Positions 1 to 10,989 of a DNA stretch of 64,000 bases are shown piece after piece (position 1 is the stretch's first letter; every line of letters starts with the position of its first letter). Origin of the DNA: Cryptomeria japonica (taxonomy: Eukaryota > Streptophyta > Pinopsida > Cupressales > Cupressaceae); NCBI RefSeq assembly GCF_030272615.1, contig NC_081415.1:600555644-600619643 (forward strand), written 5' to 3'. The position numbers were made by a program, and so were the translations under genes. Under the pieces are notes generated by a model. That model had not been told where the DNA came from, ran no database searches, and was given only the letters and a program-made list of their open reading frames with translations.

Positions 1-282
1 TATTCCTCTGTTGTAATTGAAAGATAAAATGATGCAAGTTCAATTCCCAACCCCAAAGTGCAAGTATGAACTAATAACAAGATTGCAGAATTGAACTTAA
101 ATAATGGAAAGCTGTAAACACAAGGATAAAAGGAGAATGCAGATGTGTACCTGGGGTTAAAATTTGAGTGGAAATGTTCGGGACGGGGGCGCGGGCGCCA
201 CTGTCCTGATACTGCTCCTGAAAACTGCTGTTTTGCAACCTGAAAAGCTGTCAAAATGCTGAAACTTGCTGTCTGACAGAAG

Positions 283-375
283 GACCAGGGCGCCCAGCGC
301 CCCTGTCCCAGGGACTAGGGCGCCCAACGCCCCTGTCCTAGTAGGACTAGGGTGCCCCACGCCCCTGTCCTGGTC
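283..375. repeat. GC-rich short tandem repeat, about three 30-bp units
   Basis: Three adjacent imperfect copies of a unit resembling GGACTAGGGCGCCC followed by AACGCCCCTGTCC. A related segment sits at about 180-207 and a weaker one at 1105-1150. The block is far richer in G+C than its surroundings. It probably belongs to the LTR-like block that contains it. Confidence 0.6.
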
Positions 376-985
376 TTTTTCTCTGCAATTTGGTGTGTAG
401 TTCTATCTCGGTCTGCTTCTTCCGGATCTGCAACTTGCGGCATCGTCCGAATTCCGAAACGTGCACTTATATCTGAAAAGGTGTGGTGTGCGGCTATATA
501 GGGTTTTACCTTAGTCAAACCCCCGCTTTGGTGATTTCCACCTCCATGAATAGCCAAGTTGTATTGTAAAAGTAATGTGTGTGCAAACCTTGTGTGTGTG
601 CAAGATCCTAAAATGCAAGTAAGCAAACTAGAGCAACCTAGAAAGTAAACCCTAATTGCTTGTAAATGATAATGTAAATGCTCCAAATCAAGATGCAAAG
701 AGATCTAAAACATGAATACAAATGATATGATGAGGCTTATGCAAAGACATGAAAACAACATGAAATCATACCCAACCCCAAGGGAGGGGTACAAGCCAAT
801 CTTCAGTCGGTAATCCCCTATTGCTCTTCAATGTCTTCAAAGCCCTAAATGGATGAATGAAATTGATGAATGCTTGATGGATGGATGTTGAATGTGTTGA
901 AATCTTCAAAGATCTGCTCTTTCACTGCATATGAGGTTTCTGAAAACCAAAAGTTCCTCTCCTTTCAAATGAAGAAAGAGAGCTC

Positions 986-994
986 TTATATATG
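986..994 (-). promoter_or_regulatory. TATA box of the left LTR-like block
   Basis: On the minus strand the sequence reads CATATATAAGAGC, a near-consensus plant TATA box. Transcription would run leftwards, starting roughly 25-35 bp further left. This supports reading the surrounding block as an LTR in minus orientation. Confidence 0.45.
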
Positions 995-1752
995 AAACCC
1001 TAGGTCTTAATTTCAACTTTTGGCCGACCTAGAGATTGAATCTCCCACCAATATCTTGGGGTTAAGCTTTATTTTATGATTGGATCGTGCTCCTAAAATC
1101 TCGGGAAAAATGTCCGGGACCATGTGCATGCCGGGCGCCATGGTCCCGACAACTTTTCACCAAATTTTCAGGGCCGTCGGATATGATGATTTTAGAGCGA
1201 ATCCCGAAGTTACAGCTGATTTCGAGATGTTTTGACCCCCAAAATCAAGCCCCCAAGTTCAAAATAGGACCTAATCAGGGTTTTTGATTAAATGATGTAT
1301 TAGAGGAATAAAATGAAAGGGGCACACTTTAATGAAAAGGGGCCAACTTTATGATAGGGAGATGATAAAATAGAACCTTAGACCTAATTAATTTAACTAA
1401 TTAAGTGCTAAAGGGGAAATGCAATGCAAAATGCAAAATGCGCCAAGGCGGGTGCTAAACTAGGTGTGAAATTGTACCACCCTAGCAAGTGCGTACAATT
1501 TACGACGCTACAACCTCTTATGATGTATGCTCAAATGTCAACTTTTATGAGGCCAACTTTTTATTGTAATCACATTGGTCAATGAAGATAATTATTTTTT
1601 TAATATAATATAAGATGCACTTCTCTAAAAAATACATAGTAGAAAGGAAGAGATATTACCAAAAATTTGTTGACAAGCATAAATAAGATTTCCATCAAAT
1701 TTTATATGTCTTCTAGTATAACCTGTAAAAATGATTAGTACTAGCCTAACCT

Positions 1753-1764
1753 GCTCTGATACCA
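1753..1764 (-). other. Primer-binding site (initiator tRNA-Met type)
   Basis: The reverse complement is TGGTATCAGAGC, the 12-nt plant Ty1/copia primer-binding site complementary to the 3' end of initiator tRNA-Met. It directly abuts the LTR at 1765, which fixes that LTR as a 5' LTR in minus orientation. The 240 bp to its left (1513-1752) would be the untranslated leader and hold no gene. Confidence 0.85.
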
Positions 1765-2285
1765 TGTTAGAAATTAGGATCTAAGGATACTAATCATTAT
1801 AAACAAGATTATAAGGTAAATGAAATATGAAACATACATGTAAAATGTACACATTACACAAGATATACATGGGGAAAACCCTTTCAGGTAAAAAACCCCA
1901 TAAAGCATCATTTAATTAAAACACTTACAAATATAGTCTATAATAAAATAGACATGAACCTGGGGATACTCCTCCAATACTTCCACATGGCCAATAATAC
2001 CTCATATGCATAGTGATACAACTCACCATAAGGCTCCAAATTCTCACACCTCTCAAATGAGAGAGAACCTCCTTAAATATAGGAGGAAGGGTGACTTCAC
2101 TAGTCACACCTTTTCAATAACCCTCGCTTATAAATAATTAATAATCTAATAGTTATTAGATTATAATTATTTCAAATTGGATATGCTTATAAAGCATATA
2201 ATATATAAGGTTTTATAACCTTATATTAGAACATTATATATAAATGTTATAAGGATGTGATCCCTAATAACATTATGTTCTAACA
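1765..2285 (-). mobile_element. 5' LTR of a Ty1/copia element
   Basis: This 521-bp LTR has perfect 8-bp terminal inverted repeats, TGTTAGAA at the left and TTCTAACA at the right. The minus-strand primer-binding site touches its left end. Its right flank (TATTC, 2286-2290) is the presumed target duplication; the matching copy is outside the window. The element interrupts a Ty3/gypsy gag-containing element. No gag-pol of this copia is visible to the left, because another LTR-like block begins at 1512 and the window ends. Confidence 0.8.
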
Positions 2286-2317
2286 TATTCGGCATGGGAG
2301 ATTTGGATCATTGTATT

Positions 2318-3796
2318 CTAACAAGACTCAATAATATCAAAGGGACTAGAATTAAGTACAACATGGACAACAGTAGAAGGAGTTACCTCGACCAGAGATT
2401 CTTTGGGAGTTCCTTGGTCTGTTTTCTTATGTCTAGTTAAGATAAATTTTGGGGTGGAGGAGGAATTACTTTGTTCTCCCTTTGCATGCTGTGATCTAGT
2501 GAAAACAACATAGTTAGGATCGTTCACCTCTACCAATACATCTTCCTCATCAACATTACCGGGCAGGTACTCAAAGAAATTTACACCAACATCCTTGGAT
2601 GAATTGGGCTCCTCTACATAAGCCTCAATGGCATGCTCACTTGTGGAAAACAACTGCGTATATCTTATCATTTCCGGGCAAGTACTTCCATCGTGATCAA
2701 ATGTCAAATGAAAAATACAATGATTAGTCACATTTGAAGATGAGTAGGAAGAAGAGGGACCTTAAATTGCCAATCTATGACCTGGACCAGTTATAAAGAG
2801 CATTTTATTCTGACCACCTTGATAATTATAATCCCTTCTTAGAGCATGTTGATAAGAAGTTGATGGACCTTTAGGCATTTGCCTCTTCAAGGTGATAATA
2901 TCATTGGCTAATCTCTGAATCACTGGATCACTGGAATTCATTGGTAATGTTTTTCTAGTTTGCATCTCTTTCTTCCATTTCCTAGCGATAATCAAATCAT
3001 CTTCGATTGTTATGGCTAAAGTCTGAGCAACCTCTATATTAGCAACATCCTCTCTTTTAATAGTAAAATTTATATTAGGCGGTAAAGTGTTGATAAACAT
3101 GGCGTTGATTAAATGCTCGTCAAGCCTCATATTGGTGGAGATTCTATTAAATAATTTGTTGAACTTTGCCACAAAAGCTCTCAGAGTTTCATGTACTCCT
3201 TTCTTCATAGAGCCTAACTGAGCAACCAAAACTAAATCATCTTCAACTATTTTAAATCTACTTTCAAACTTGGTCCTCAATGTATTCCAATCATTTATAT
3301 AACCATCAACAAGGGAATAAAACCATTCGACAACATGACCAGTCAAAGATTCTACAAACAACCTCATTGCAACATCTTCGTGTTGCACTGCCAAGATAGC
3401 AGATGCAACAAAGAAAGCCTTTAAATGTTCCTCAGGAGAAATTTTCCCATATCCATTGAACTTGGGGGTAATTTTCCCAGTGCCTTTGGGAAAATCTTGG
3501 AGTTGGGCCCTAGGTGCAAATGTGATAGGACCTATCACTAAGCCCCATGGAACAGGTTGAGCCATGACTTGGATAGGAGGGATTGGGAAACAAACTTGGA
3601 GGGGTAATGTGGTACCTTGCAATACACGGATTTCACAGAGGGAATGTGAATTGGTAGGTGTAGATCTATTAGATTTAAGAGGAGAAGGAGGTCTACTAAA
3701 AATTTTAGTTCTCCGTATAGGTGGGAAAGCCGAAAAGTTGATAGATTCTAAGAATTCAAAATCTTTATCAACAATCCCCTTTTTCTTACTAGCCAT
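2318..3796 (-). pseudogene. gag: Ty3/gypsy Gag, one internal stop
   Basis: This minus-strand reading frame encodes a retrotransposon Gag, the structural protein that packages element RNA in cytoplasmic particles. I start it at the Met of MASKKKG (3796), not the upstream Met at 3835, because the latter precedes a leader-like stretch. The middle shows the Retrotrans_gag pattern, with GHVVEWFYSL followed by W..L...F..RF. After an in-frame TAA at 2759-2761 the same frame continues into a knuckle-like CIFHLTFDHDGSTC motif. The frame ends at 2318, and the copia LTR begins 33 bp further left, so protease and pol lie outside the window. It is related to the Gag of the gypsy element at 9497-21371, which shares the PWG...GP, H.DV..RLF.E and WFY signatures. 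Confidence 0.8.
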
Positions 3797-4174
3797 AGTG
3801 TATCTTTTGGAAGCTAGAATTTCACTAAACAACAAGGCTTAGAGTCGCCAGTTTCTACTTAGGTGGAAGATTTGATTATCTCTAAGGACTGGTAAAGGGT
3901 GGACCTCGTCGACTAGAATAACTACTCCTTCTTGAGAAACATCAATATGCACAACATTTTCTCCAAACTCCTTTTCTTTTTCCAAATCAACATTCTCTGT
4001 GATATTGATGGTCATTACTCCTCTCTTCCCAAGCAAGGTTTCAAAGAGTTACAAATAAGTCTTCCTGATTGTAAACCAACCAATTTACATTAGGTTGCAA
4101 CATAGGGGCAACTTGTCTTGATAAATCCATGACTGAATACTACTCCACAAATGCTTCATAATAATGGTTTTTTT
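3797..4174 (-). other. Leader between primer-binding site and gag
   Basis: This stretch separates the primer-binding site from the gag start. It contains two short minus-strand frames, one starting MDLSRQVAPMLQPN (about 4126) and one at 3839-4036 of 65 codons. They overlap in different frames and could be remnants of one leader peptide or an N-terminal Gag extension broken by a frameshift. A sequence reading TGGCGACTCT on the minus strand (3841-3850) looks like a second primer-binding site but lies inside this leader. Confidence 0.35.
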
Positions 4175-4193
4175 TCCCTAGTAAAGTCACCAA
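4175..4193 (-). other. Decayed gypsy primer-binding site
   Basis: The reverse complement reads TTGGTGACTTTACTAGGGA. It matches the layout of the site used by the gypsy element at 18409-18430 (TTGGCAACTCGGCTGGGGA), differing mostly by transitions. Its position upstream of the gag frame is right for a 5' leader. This implies that a 5' LTR lies immediately to the right. Confidence 0.45.
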
Positions 4194-4868
4194 AAATCTT
4201 TTGGTTAATAGATTTATCACCTAACTCAATATTCTCATTGCCACAAAGGTGACAAATGTAGCCACAGTTGAACCAATATAAACAAACTAATTACTCACTG
4301 ATTCTCTGCTTATTTTACAAGGTGGCGGCTACCTTCTAATGATATTCAATGAATAGAAATTGATTGAAATGCTTTTAACCAGAAAGAAAATAAGGAAAGA
4401 GCTTTTAACCAGAAATCTTTGAAAAGGCATGCATAAAATACAAATACTTTTTGGATTTTCCAAGATTCTGAAACAACTAGGTTGCTACAAAACACCATTC
4501 AAAGATAATATTTTTGCAGTAACATAAAAACTGAAACCATTAACCACTTCAAATATAGATGCATCCCTCAATAACCGTTCAAAAGAACATAAAGTATTCA
4601 CACACCATAATTTAAAGATTACGAATATCTGAAGCCACCAACAAATTTTCTATATTCAAAATAGTAAACAAAAATATGCTTAAAGAAGTTTTTGTTCTCA
4701 AGAGAAAAATGAAGTTTTCCCAAAAGATCCTAAAATGAAAATAAGTCCAGTTATTTAAAACATTTAGAGAAAATGATTTTTTGAAGACAACCATTATTTT
4801 AAAATAAGTCTTTTTGGCTTCCAATCCAATATTCAAGAAAAACAATTAAAATAGTAAAACTATGAAAC
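4194..4868 (-). mobile_element. Putative gypsy LTR, ends unclear
   Basis: By position this is where the 5' LTR of the left gypsy element should be: left of it lie the primer-binding site and gag, and right of it is a G-rich minus-strand tract reading GGCGGGGGCAG (rc of 4868-4878) that resembles a polypurine tract. No second copy is in the window, canonical TG and CA ends are not seen, and it is AT-rich without genes, so I cannot confirm it. If real, it is shared between two internal regions: gag to the left and the unknown frame 4878-8570 to the right. Confidence 0.28.
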
Positions 4869-4877
4869 TGCCCCCGC

Positions 4878-6776
4878 CTATTTAGCTTCTGGTTCATTAT
4901 CGCTAACGATCTCCACCTCCTGGTCAGCACGTGCCACCTCCTGAGCCTTAAGCCTTTGTCTATACTCACGGTACTCGTTCATGATAAGCTCCAGGTTTGG
5001 ATCTTCTCGTACTGCTGTGATGCACAGTCTTGTTCTCAATTTTGAAGTCAACCTGTTAGCAGTGGCAATGATTTTGTGCATTCCATCCATCACAGTTTCA
5101 AAGGTTGTAGTGTGCATCTGTAAGTGACACAATCCCTTGAAGGATTCCAAAGAAATATTTTAAGGATCCCTGATGTTTTTCTGATAATTCTCCTTGAACT
5201 GGCCCATCATTTCACAAATTTCTCGTACATTCTCTTCAAAGCTATCCATAAGATCAACATCCAGAGCACATAGATTATTCTTTATTTTCAACATATCATT
5301 CACATAGCGTTTTAGGGCATCATCAATATCATTGATATAGTCACGATAGATCCTTTCTTTCCACTCCAAGGCTTCTCGCCAGGTAAGATCAATTTCTTTA
5401 GGATGTGCTACTAATTTTTCAGTCATCAGAATGGAATGGTTTAATGTAGTGAGCTCGATAAACTCCTTTGAAAGCACAAATATGCTTCCATGTTCTTTTC
5501 TGACCTGATGTAGCTCAGGTAACAATTCCTCTCTTTTATTCCAAATATTCACATACAACACCTTGAACTTGGTAATATAGCTAACACCAATCCTATACAT
5601 TTCATCTATCCATTCAGTGACAGCTTTAGCATATCCTAAATTTCCTTTGACCTTTTTTCACAGTATCTGGATCAAGTCCTTACACATGTTAACTTGAAGT
5701 CTCCTGAGTTGCAGGATTTATAATAGATGAAATGAAATCCTTCAATGACTGCACTTGGGATTGTAGCTCCAAATTCTTTTTTTCTGTTCTTGAGCCCTCT
5801 TGATCAATGCATAGACTAAAAAATCAACATGGTAGATATCCCCTTTCAAAGTAGAAGGTCCCATATCCACATTACCGATCTTATAATCCTTCTCTGTTAT
5901 ATCACTTGCACTCACATCTTTAATAGGATCAATGATCTCTAAGAGCTGGTGACCAGATACAGGATTAGAAATGACCCGAGACATTCACTTAGCCTTTTTA
6001 GGCTTGTGAGAACTCTGTAGCAACAGTCCAACTGTATCTATCTCACTTGAAACAGGAGTGGACACTTTCCTTTTCTTCTCTACCTATGTCTTCAACCATG
6101 CTGAAGAGGTTGTTTCATGTCTTGACTCTTTATTAAAAATGCTAGAAGTAGTTTGCACAGGAGAGGAGGGAATTTCAAGCAAATCAGAGAAATAATGATC
6201 CTCAATTATCTGTTGGTAAATACCTTCAGCATCAACAAGAGGGGTTTTCCCTCTGGATGGCGTAACTCTGTCATCCTGCTCACATGTTGATTTTAGCTTA
6301 GCAACAATTTCTTCAAGCTTGTCTCCATCGCCACTTGACTGAGAAGCTTGGTTTTATTTCCCATATCGAGATATTTAACATTCACTATAGCCATCTGGTG
6401 GCAAACTTCCAAGAAAACAATATAATCAGATGGAAAACAAGGCAATTTAACAGGGCCTTTTCAAAACCCCCAATTCTAAGGTATGTGAACCTATTGAATT
6501 AGGTGAAGAAACTTCTAAACTTCATCACAAAGGTTGCAGAGTCACGAAAAATCCGTAAACCAAGGTTTCCTTCTAGTTTTCTAACCATACCCATCAATAA
6601 TACATCATTGACATGGGAAATAGCCTTCATACCCTTACGCGTAGTGAGCTAGGGAAATTTTTTGGTAGACGAGTGCAAATGCAAGGATAGGATGATGCAA
6701 CTCCAACCTCGACCAAGTGTACTCTTGACTAGCTAGTATGAAAATCAGGTGCAAACACATATGAAAGGCAAGGGAT
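4878..6776 (-). pseudogene. Unknown gene, C-terminal part, degraded
   Basis: I do not recognise this family. The minus strand carries a succession of frames that read like one protein broken by indels and stops. Reading order is: a stretch around 6650-6400 containing GMVRKLEGNLGLRIF; an acidic and basic segment with a KKRKV nuclear-localisation-like motif (about 6080); a start-like MSRVISNP (5984) leading into a Gln- and Lys-rich possible coiled coil; a 146-codon charged helical frame (5600-5160); and a last frame (5150-4878) ending in VEIVSDNEPEAK. Many Glu, Lys, Leu and Met residues suggest an alpha-helical protein. A G-rich, polypurine-like tract follows the stop, so it may be a terminal ORF of a retroelement rather than a host gene. 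Confidence 0.45.
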
Positions 6777-8020
6777 TGACAAAAATTTCACTGCTAGGCT
6801 ATGTTGTTGTCATTGATGTCAACATATTCCTGTGGTTTATTCTGAGAGTTTGGGAAGATCTTTTGATCTAGTTTTGTAGTTTGGTTATGCTGATCACTGC
6901 TTTGTTGAATCCGGTATTTCCTCTGGTATATTCCTGTGTGATCAGATCTTGTGCTGAGGTTTTGGGATATTATTTGGGATGGTCTTGTGTATCTTCATTT
7001 TAGATGGTTCATTGTTTGGTGCCCTGCAAGTTATCTTTCTTCATGATAGTTGCTGTTTGGTCATGTTCTTGAGCTTTCTGATGTTGATCCATGAAGATTT
7101 GATAAGTGGTGTTGGTGCAGCTGTTGGTGATGATTCTAATATGCTTGGTGGTGTTTCCTAATCCTGTCCTATTTGTTTTGGCAATCCACATTGATCATTG
7201 TGTGAGTTTTTGGTGGTTTTCATCAATCACTATTAATTTTCGTGTTATGCGGTATTTCTGACAGTGTAGCGAGTTGCGGTTGATCTTGGCATGATTTTCG
7301 GTGGATGAGATCATTTGGGATTTTGAATTAGGTCCATGCTATATAATCCAAATCATTATATTGGTTTGGTGATTGGTCTTTGTATCATGTAATGTAATCT
7401 TTGTAATTGTGAGTTGAGGGTTGAGGGTTTAGTCGACCTTGTTATCAAGGTTGATGAATTGTATATATAGGTGAGTTATTTACTTAGTTTTTGTGTCGAT
7501 ATTGTGTCTGCATTATAATAGAGAGGTGAATGTGCGAATAAGAGATTTATCATTTAGTGAAGCGTTGAGGTGAGATTGGTGTTGTAGAGCAGACAACTGT
7601 GCTTAACTAGAACTGTCATTAGGCATTTGTAGATGTTATTATTGCAGTTCATTTCTTCTGGATTGTAGTCCGAATCATATTGTAAGTTAGTGAGACTTCC
7701 CTGAGGGTTGTAGCCTTCTGGGCAAATATCTTTTGAGCAATGAGCTCTAGGCAGTGTGCCTAAATACATGTGCATTCCCCATTGTAATATTTTTACATAC
7801 TACTACAAAGTATCATCTTACTGTGGGTAGGTTCCCACTGTGGTTTTTCCCTTAACCAAGTTTTCCACGTCAAAATATTGGTGTTGTGTGTTGTGCTGTT
7901 AATTTGCTTATCTGTTTATTGTCGCAATTTATCAGTTTATGTCTTGAAGTTTAATTTTGAGAATCCGATGAAGACTGATTCACCCCCCCTCTTAGTCTTC
8001 CCTCTTGATTGCTGCTAACA
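6777..8020 (+). mobile_element. Solo LTR of copia family A
   Basis: The sequence matches, in plus orientation, the LTRs at 38363-39702 and 50656-52004. Shared blocks are TTGTTGTCATTGATGTCAAC near the start, a TATA box (about 7469-7477), the GTGGGTAGGTTCCCAC block (7822-7837), the CCACGTCAAAATATTGGTG block, and a C-rich end closing with GCTGCTAACA. The start is diverged, and 6777 is my best estimate. Neither internal coding sequence nor primer-binding site follows the right end, so I read it as a solo LTR. I found no convincing target duplication (GGGAT left, GATAA right). It splits the unknown minus-strand gene. The short frames inside it on both strands are shadows. Confidence 0.75.
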
Positions 8021-8033
8021 GATAAAATAGCAC

Positions 8034-8570
8034 ATTCAGAATTCAAAAGAATCAGTGCAAACACTCCCTACAACATGATGCAGAAGGACTATAATCTCTG
8101 CAATTTCATCCTTGAAATGCATTCTTTTCAATTTGGCGGGCAATTGAGACTTATCTCCTTTTTCAGACTTCAACCAATTTTTGGTAATGCAGTTCATACA
8201 CCAGTCTCCATGCATTCTAAAATACTCTTCATCAGCTAGAATGAACATGTCTTCCGAGACTTTCTTCTCAGGAAGACACCAAGCACGAGATATGCTTTCA
8301 ACATTAATCCATGCTACAACCCTACCCCCATCTCCTCGTATTTTCTGTCTCTGGGTTGTATCTTTCAGAGCATGCAATAATTAAATCCACACAAGCAATG
8401 ACAGTCGGAAAACCAACTATGAAAGCCAAGCCACACTGAAGGATTCTTTTCAGCAACAAAGCTCTCCCATCTCCTTCAATCTCTTGTAGGAAAATCTCTG
8501 GGTTCAATTGTTCAACCTTTGTGTCTCGCACACCTGCCCAGTGGTTTTGTATCATACTCCGCATGGGCAC
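8034..8570 (-). pseudogene. Unknown gene, N-terminal part, degraded
   Basis: Two minus-strand frames (8570-8322 and 8377-8036) overlap and read as one protein after a single frameshift near 8370. The second contains VVAWINVESISRAWCLPEKK and a Trp- and Cys-bearing segment, MHGDWCMNCITKNW. It ends 13 bp before the solo LTR and is probably continued on the other side (6776-4878), giving about 800 codons in all. I cannot assign a function. Cysteines are few and not arranged as a zinc finger. Its composition is coding-like compared with the flanks. Confidence 0.4.
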
Positions 8571-9491
8571 AAGCTAGAAAATGCACTTTGTGAAAATTCA
8601 AAAATGAGAGTTGGTTCAAAAATTATCTGCCACCTCGTCTGTGTCCTCGAGTGATGTGACATTCCTTAAATGATGCATTTACTTCGCCTTTTAAAATGGT
8701 CTTTTTTTTGGGCTTGTTCTTGCTGACAAGGCAAACAATGTTAGTCCGTACAACAACTTGATGCAAAGGCGGCGCCTCAAGACCTAGGTGATACAGATAA
8801 GTCGCTCAGTTCAAAAAAATATGAACTTATGAACCTAAGGTCAGGACTTATAAACTTTCCACAACTCCCACTGGACTGACCGAAGCACAAGACAATGGGA
8901 AATCGGGCGATCAGATACTTTCATAAATTTCTAACTTTGCGACAAGCTTGGAAAAGTGACACTTTGTGCGACAAGACTTTTGAAACTTATAAAGCCCGTG
9001 ACAAGGAACTTGAAACATGCAGCGATAAAGGAACACTTGGGAAAAAATCTAGATGATGGTTCCAAAAATAAAAGGGGGGCAACAGGCTTCTGGGTTGTAT
9101 TGACACATGTTGTGGGGTCCATTATGTGTAAGGGTCAAAAAGTGGTCATTTTAAAGTGTTGCTTGATAACAACTTAAAGATGTTCCAATAACTATGCACT
9201 ACAACCACCTCAAAAATTGCCAATACTTATGCACAAATGCTGCCATCGATGTGTGGTATGGGTACCTACAAATTCTAAATATTGTGTGGAGGTGACTATT
9301 GGTACATTGTGAAATTTATTAATGGACTTTTAGTTATCATTTTATTGCTTTTTTTAAAGTTAGTAATTGAGGGGTTGGGTGAGCAAAGAGTGAATGCTAA
9401 TAGAAACATGGGTGGTAACTTGGTGCTCTTCCCCTAAAAGCGCGTAACTCACATTTGCCAATTGATTTAGCTAGGAGCATAATATAATCCG
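8571..9491. other. Spacer with a possible pol C-terminus
   Basis: No gene of length is present. On the minus strand a frame of about 20 codons ends in CHITRGHRRGGR and stops near 8620. This Arg/Gly tail resembles the extreme C-terminus of some gypsy polyproteins and could be the end of a frame upstream of the unknown gene. The rest is unassigned sequence interrupted at 9497 by the gypsy element. A plus-strand frame at 8956-9177 has no recognisable content. Confidence 0.3.
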
Positions 9492-9496
9492 TGTCT
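9492..9496. repeat. Target-site duplication, left copy (TGTCT)
   Basis: TGTCT directly precedes the left LTR and recurs at 21372-21376 directly after the right LTR. The 5-bp length is normal for LTR retrotransposon integration and defines the ends of the gypsy element. Confidence 0.85.
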
Positions 9497-10249
9497 TTTT
9501 GGGTGAACATTTTGTCACTAGCATACCAATGACAAAATATATAGTTCACACACAACTATGTCGAGAAATTAATCTCTCCTCTCAGCAAGGGGAGGTTCCC
9601 TTTGAAATTTCTTCTCTAATCAACAAGAAACTAAAATCTGTGGGTAAGTTTCGGTCATATAACTCTTTTTTTTTCAGATTTTATGTATTTTCCATCCACT
9701 TGTTACAATTCCCTATCACTTGTGATACTTAAAGAAATGAACAAACCACTCCAACAAATTACATAAAAACTTACAATCAAGAAGCACAAAGTCTTTCTTG
9801 AATGTAATTCTAACTAAGCTAAAGATTACAAATGATAAGAAATTTAACTTGCAGCTCAATGTCTTCAAGTATAAATTCTCAATTTGTTAAGCTACAAGTA
9901 ATAGCAGCAATAAAAAGCCTACTACTAATCACTTAATATTAGAAAATTTCCCAAATATGTAAACAACACAAAGTCTATTTCCACAATTAGAAAGCTCTTT
10001 CATAAACTTTCACAATTTTCACCAAAATATTCAAGAATGTAAGGAATGATTATGAGAATTAAACATAAGAATAACCCCAATCACAATCACAATCTTCTAT
10101 TCAACAAATTTTGGAAATAAGTTGATTGCTATCTTTATTTCCTTGAATTAAAATTTACAACAAAAAGCACAAGGTCTTAGTTGGCACAAAATTTCGGCAG
10201 AGTTTTGCTAAGCATATCAAAGATAAATATATACAAATGAGGGTCCTCC

Positions 10250-10257
10250 TTATATAC
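10250..10257 (-). promoter_or_regulatory. TATA box of gypsy C 3' LTR
   Basis: The minus strand reads TATATAAGGAGGACC. The equivalent site in the 5' LTR is at 19191-19198. It places the U3/R junction about 720 bp from the inner (left) LTR end and leaves a U3 of about 2 kb upstream, where the palindromes lie. Confidence 0.6.
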
Positions 10258-10436
10258 GAAAAGAGTGGAGAAAAATGTGGGCACAATTGACTAATTCAAC
10301 TGCATAGTCCCACTTGACTACAACTACAACAAAAAGGAAATATGCAGCTGCAAGAAAACTTGCAGCATCTAACAATGCAACTACACGAAAAGAAAGTGTC
10401 AAAAAATGAATACTTTATTCATCTTTCTCCTCCTCA

Positions 10437-10790
10437 TTAGATTTTTTGGAATTCCTCGAACATGAACAAAACAAATTCCATCTTGACTTTGTCTGACATT
10501 GTGGTAGAACTGGTGATGACATGAACATAGGAAATGACATCTTTAGCCTTCATGTATTTCTTTTTTCCATCTTTCAACATTGATGCAAGAACTTCAAAAC
10601 TGACTTGTATTTCTAGCAGTTTATCAAACACATTCAATGTGAAATCTTTTTCTGTACAATGATCTATTAGGGAAAGAAATTCTTCTATGATGGCGTCACT
10701 GGTCACAGGATTTTGATTATCATCATACAAATAACAAGGAATTTCAGCTATCCTTGCTGAAATAAGATCAATCTCATCATCACCTTCCTT
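10437..10790 (-). pseudogene. Short unknown frame inside gypsy C U3
   Basis: A minus-strand frame of about 110 codons includes EGDDEIDLISARIAEIPCYL and a Leu/Lys-rich helical stretch, ending EEFQKI. An upstream Ser-rich frame (about 10872-10780, MSKSSQGKSEPSSSQLESS) joins it after a frameshift. The partner LTR (19350-19810) keeps most of the same residues but has a deletion and a shift. Conservation of a frame in both LTR copies is expected from their common origin and does not by itself prove selection. I know no protein with this sequence. It lies upstream of the TATA box, so in element RNA it would sit near the 3' end. Confidence 0.3.
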
Positions 10791-10989
10791 CTTTTCCCGA
10801 TGGCTTGTTTGGTGAGGACTCTAATTGACTTGAGGAAGGCTCTGATTTTCCTTGAGAAGACTTTGACATTTTCAAAGTACTACATCCAACACCGAGGATT
10901 AGCATTTTGAAAATCACCACCATCAGAAAAGCAAATTTTATCAATTGGAACAAGAATCTGGAGCTAAACTGGACTTGGGAAAAAGATTG

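Larger units (their letters stand above)
1..1512 (-). mobile_element. Putative LTR of an unidentified element, left end outside window
   Basis: Read on the minus strand, this block begins at 1512 with TGTAGCGTCG, a plausible TG-type LTR start, and runs left to the window edge without a coding frame of note. A strong TATA box lies about 520 bp inside it (986-994), and it carries a GC-rich short repeat (283-375). To its right (1513-1752) the sequence changes to the leader of the copia element whose LTR is at 1765-2285, so this block looks like an insertion into that leader. The partner LTR and target duplication would lie outside the window, so the boundary is inferred. The short minus-strand frames at 157-360 and 315-698 are GC-rich repeat read-throughs, not genes. 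Confidence 0.4.

Noticed and set aside
3841-3850. TGGCGACTCT as the main primer-binding site of the left gypsy
   Set aside because: It lies immediately before gag and matches for 10 nt only, whereas the site at 4175-4193 has the full layout of the element C site and is followed by a leader.
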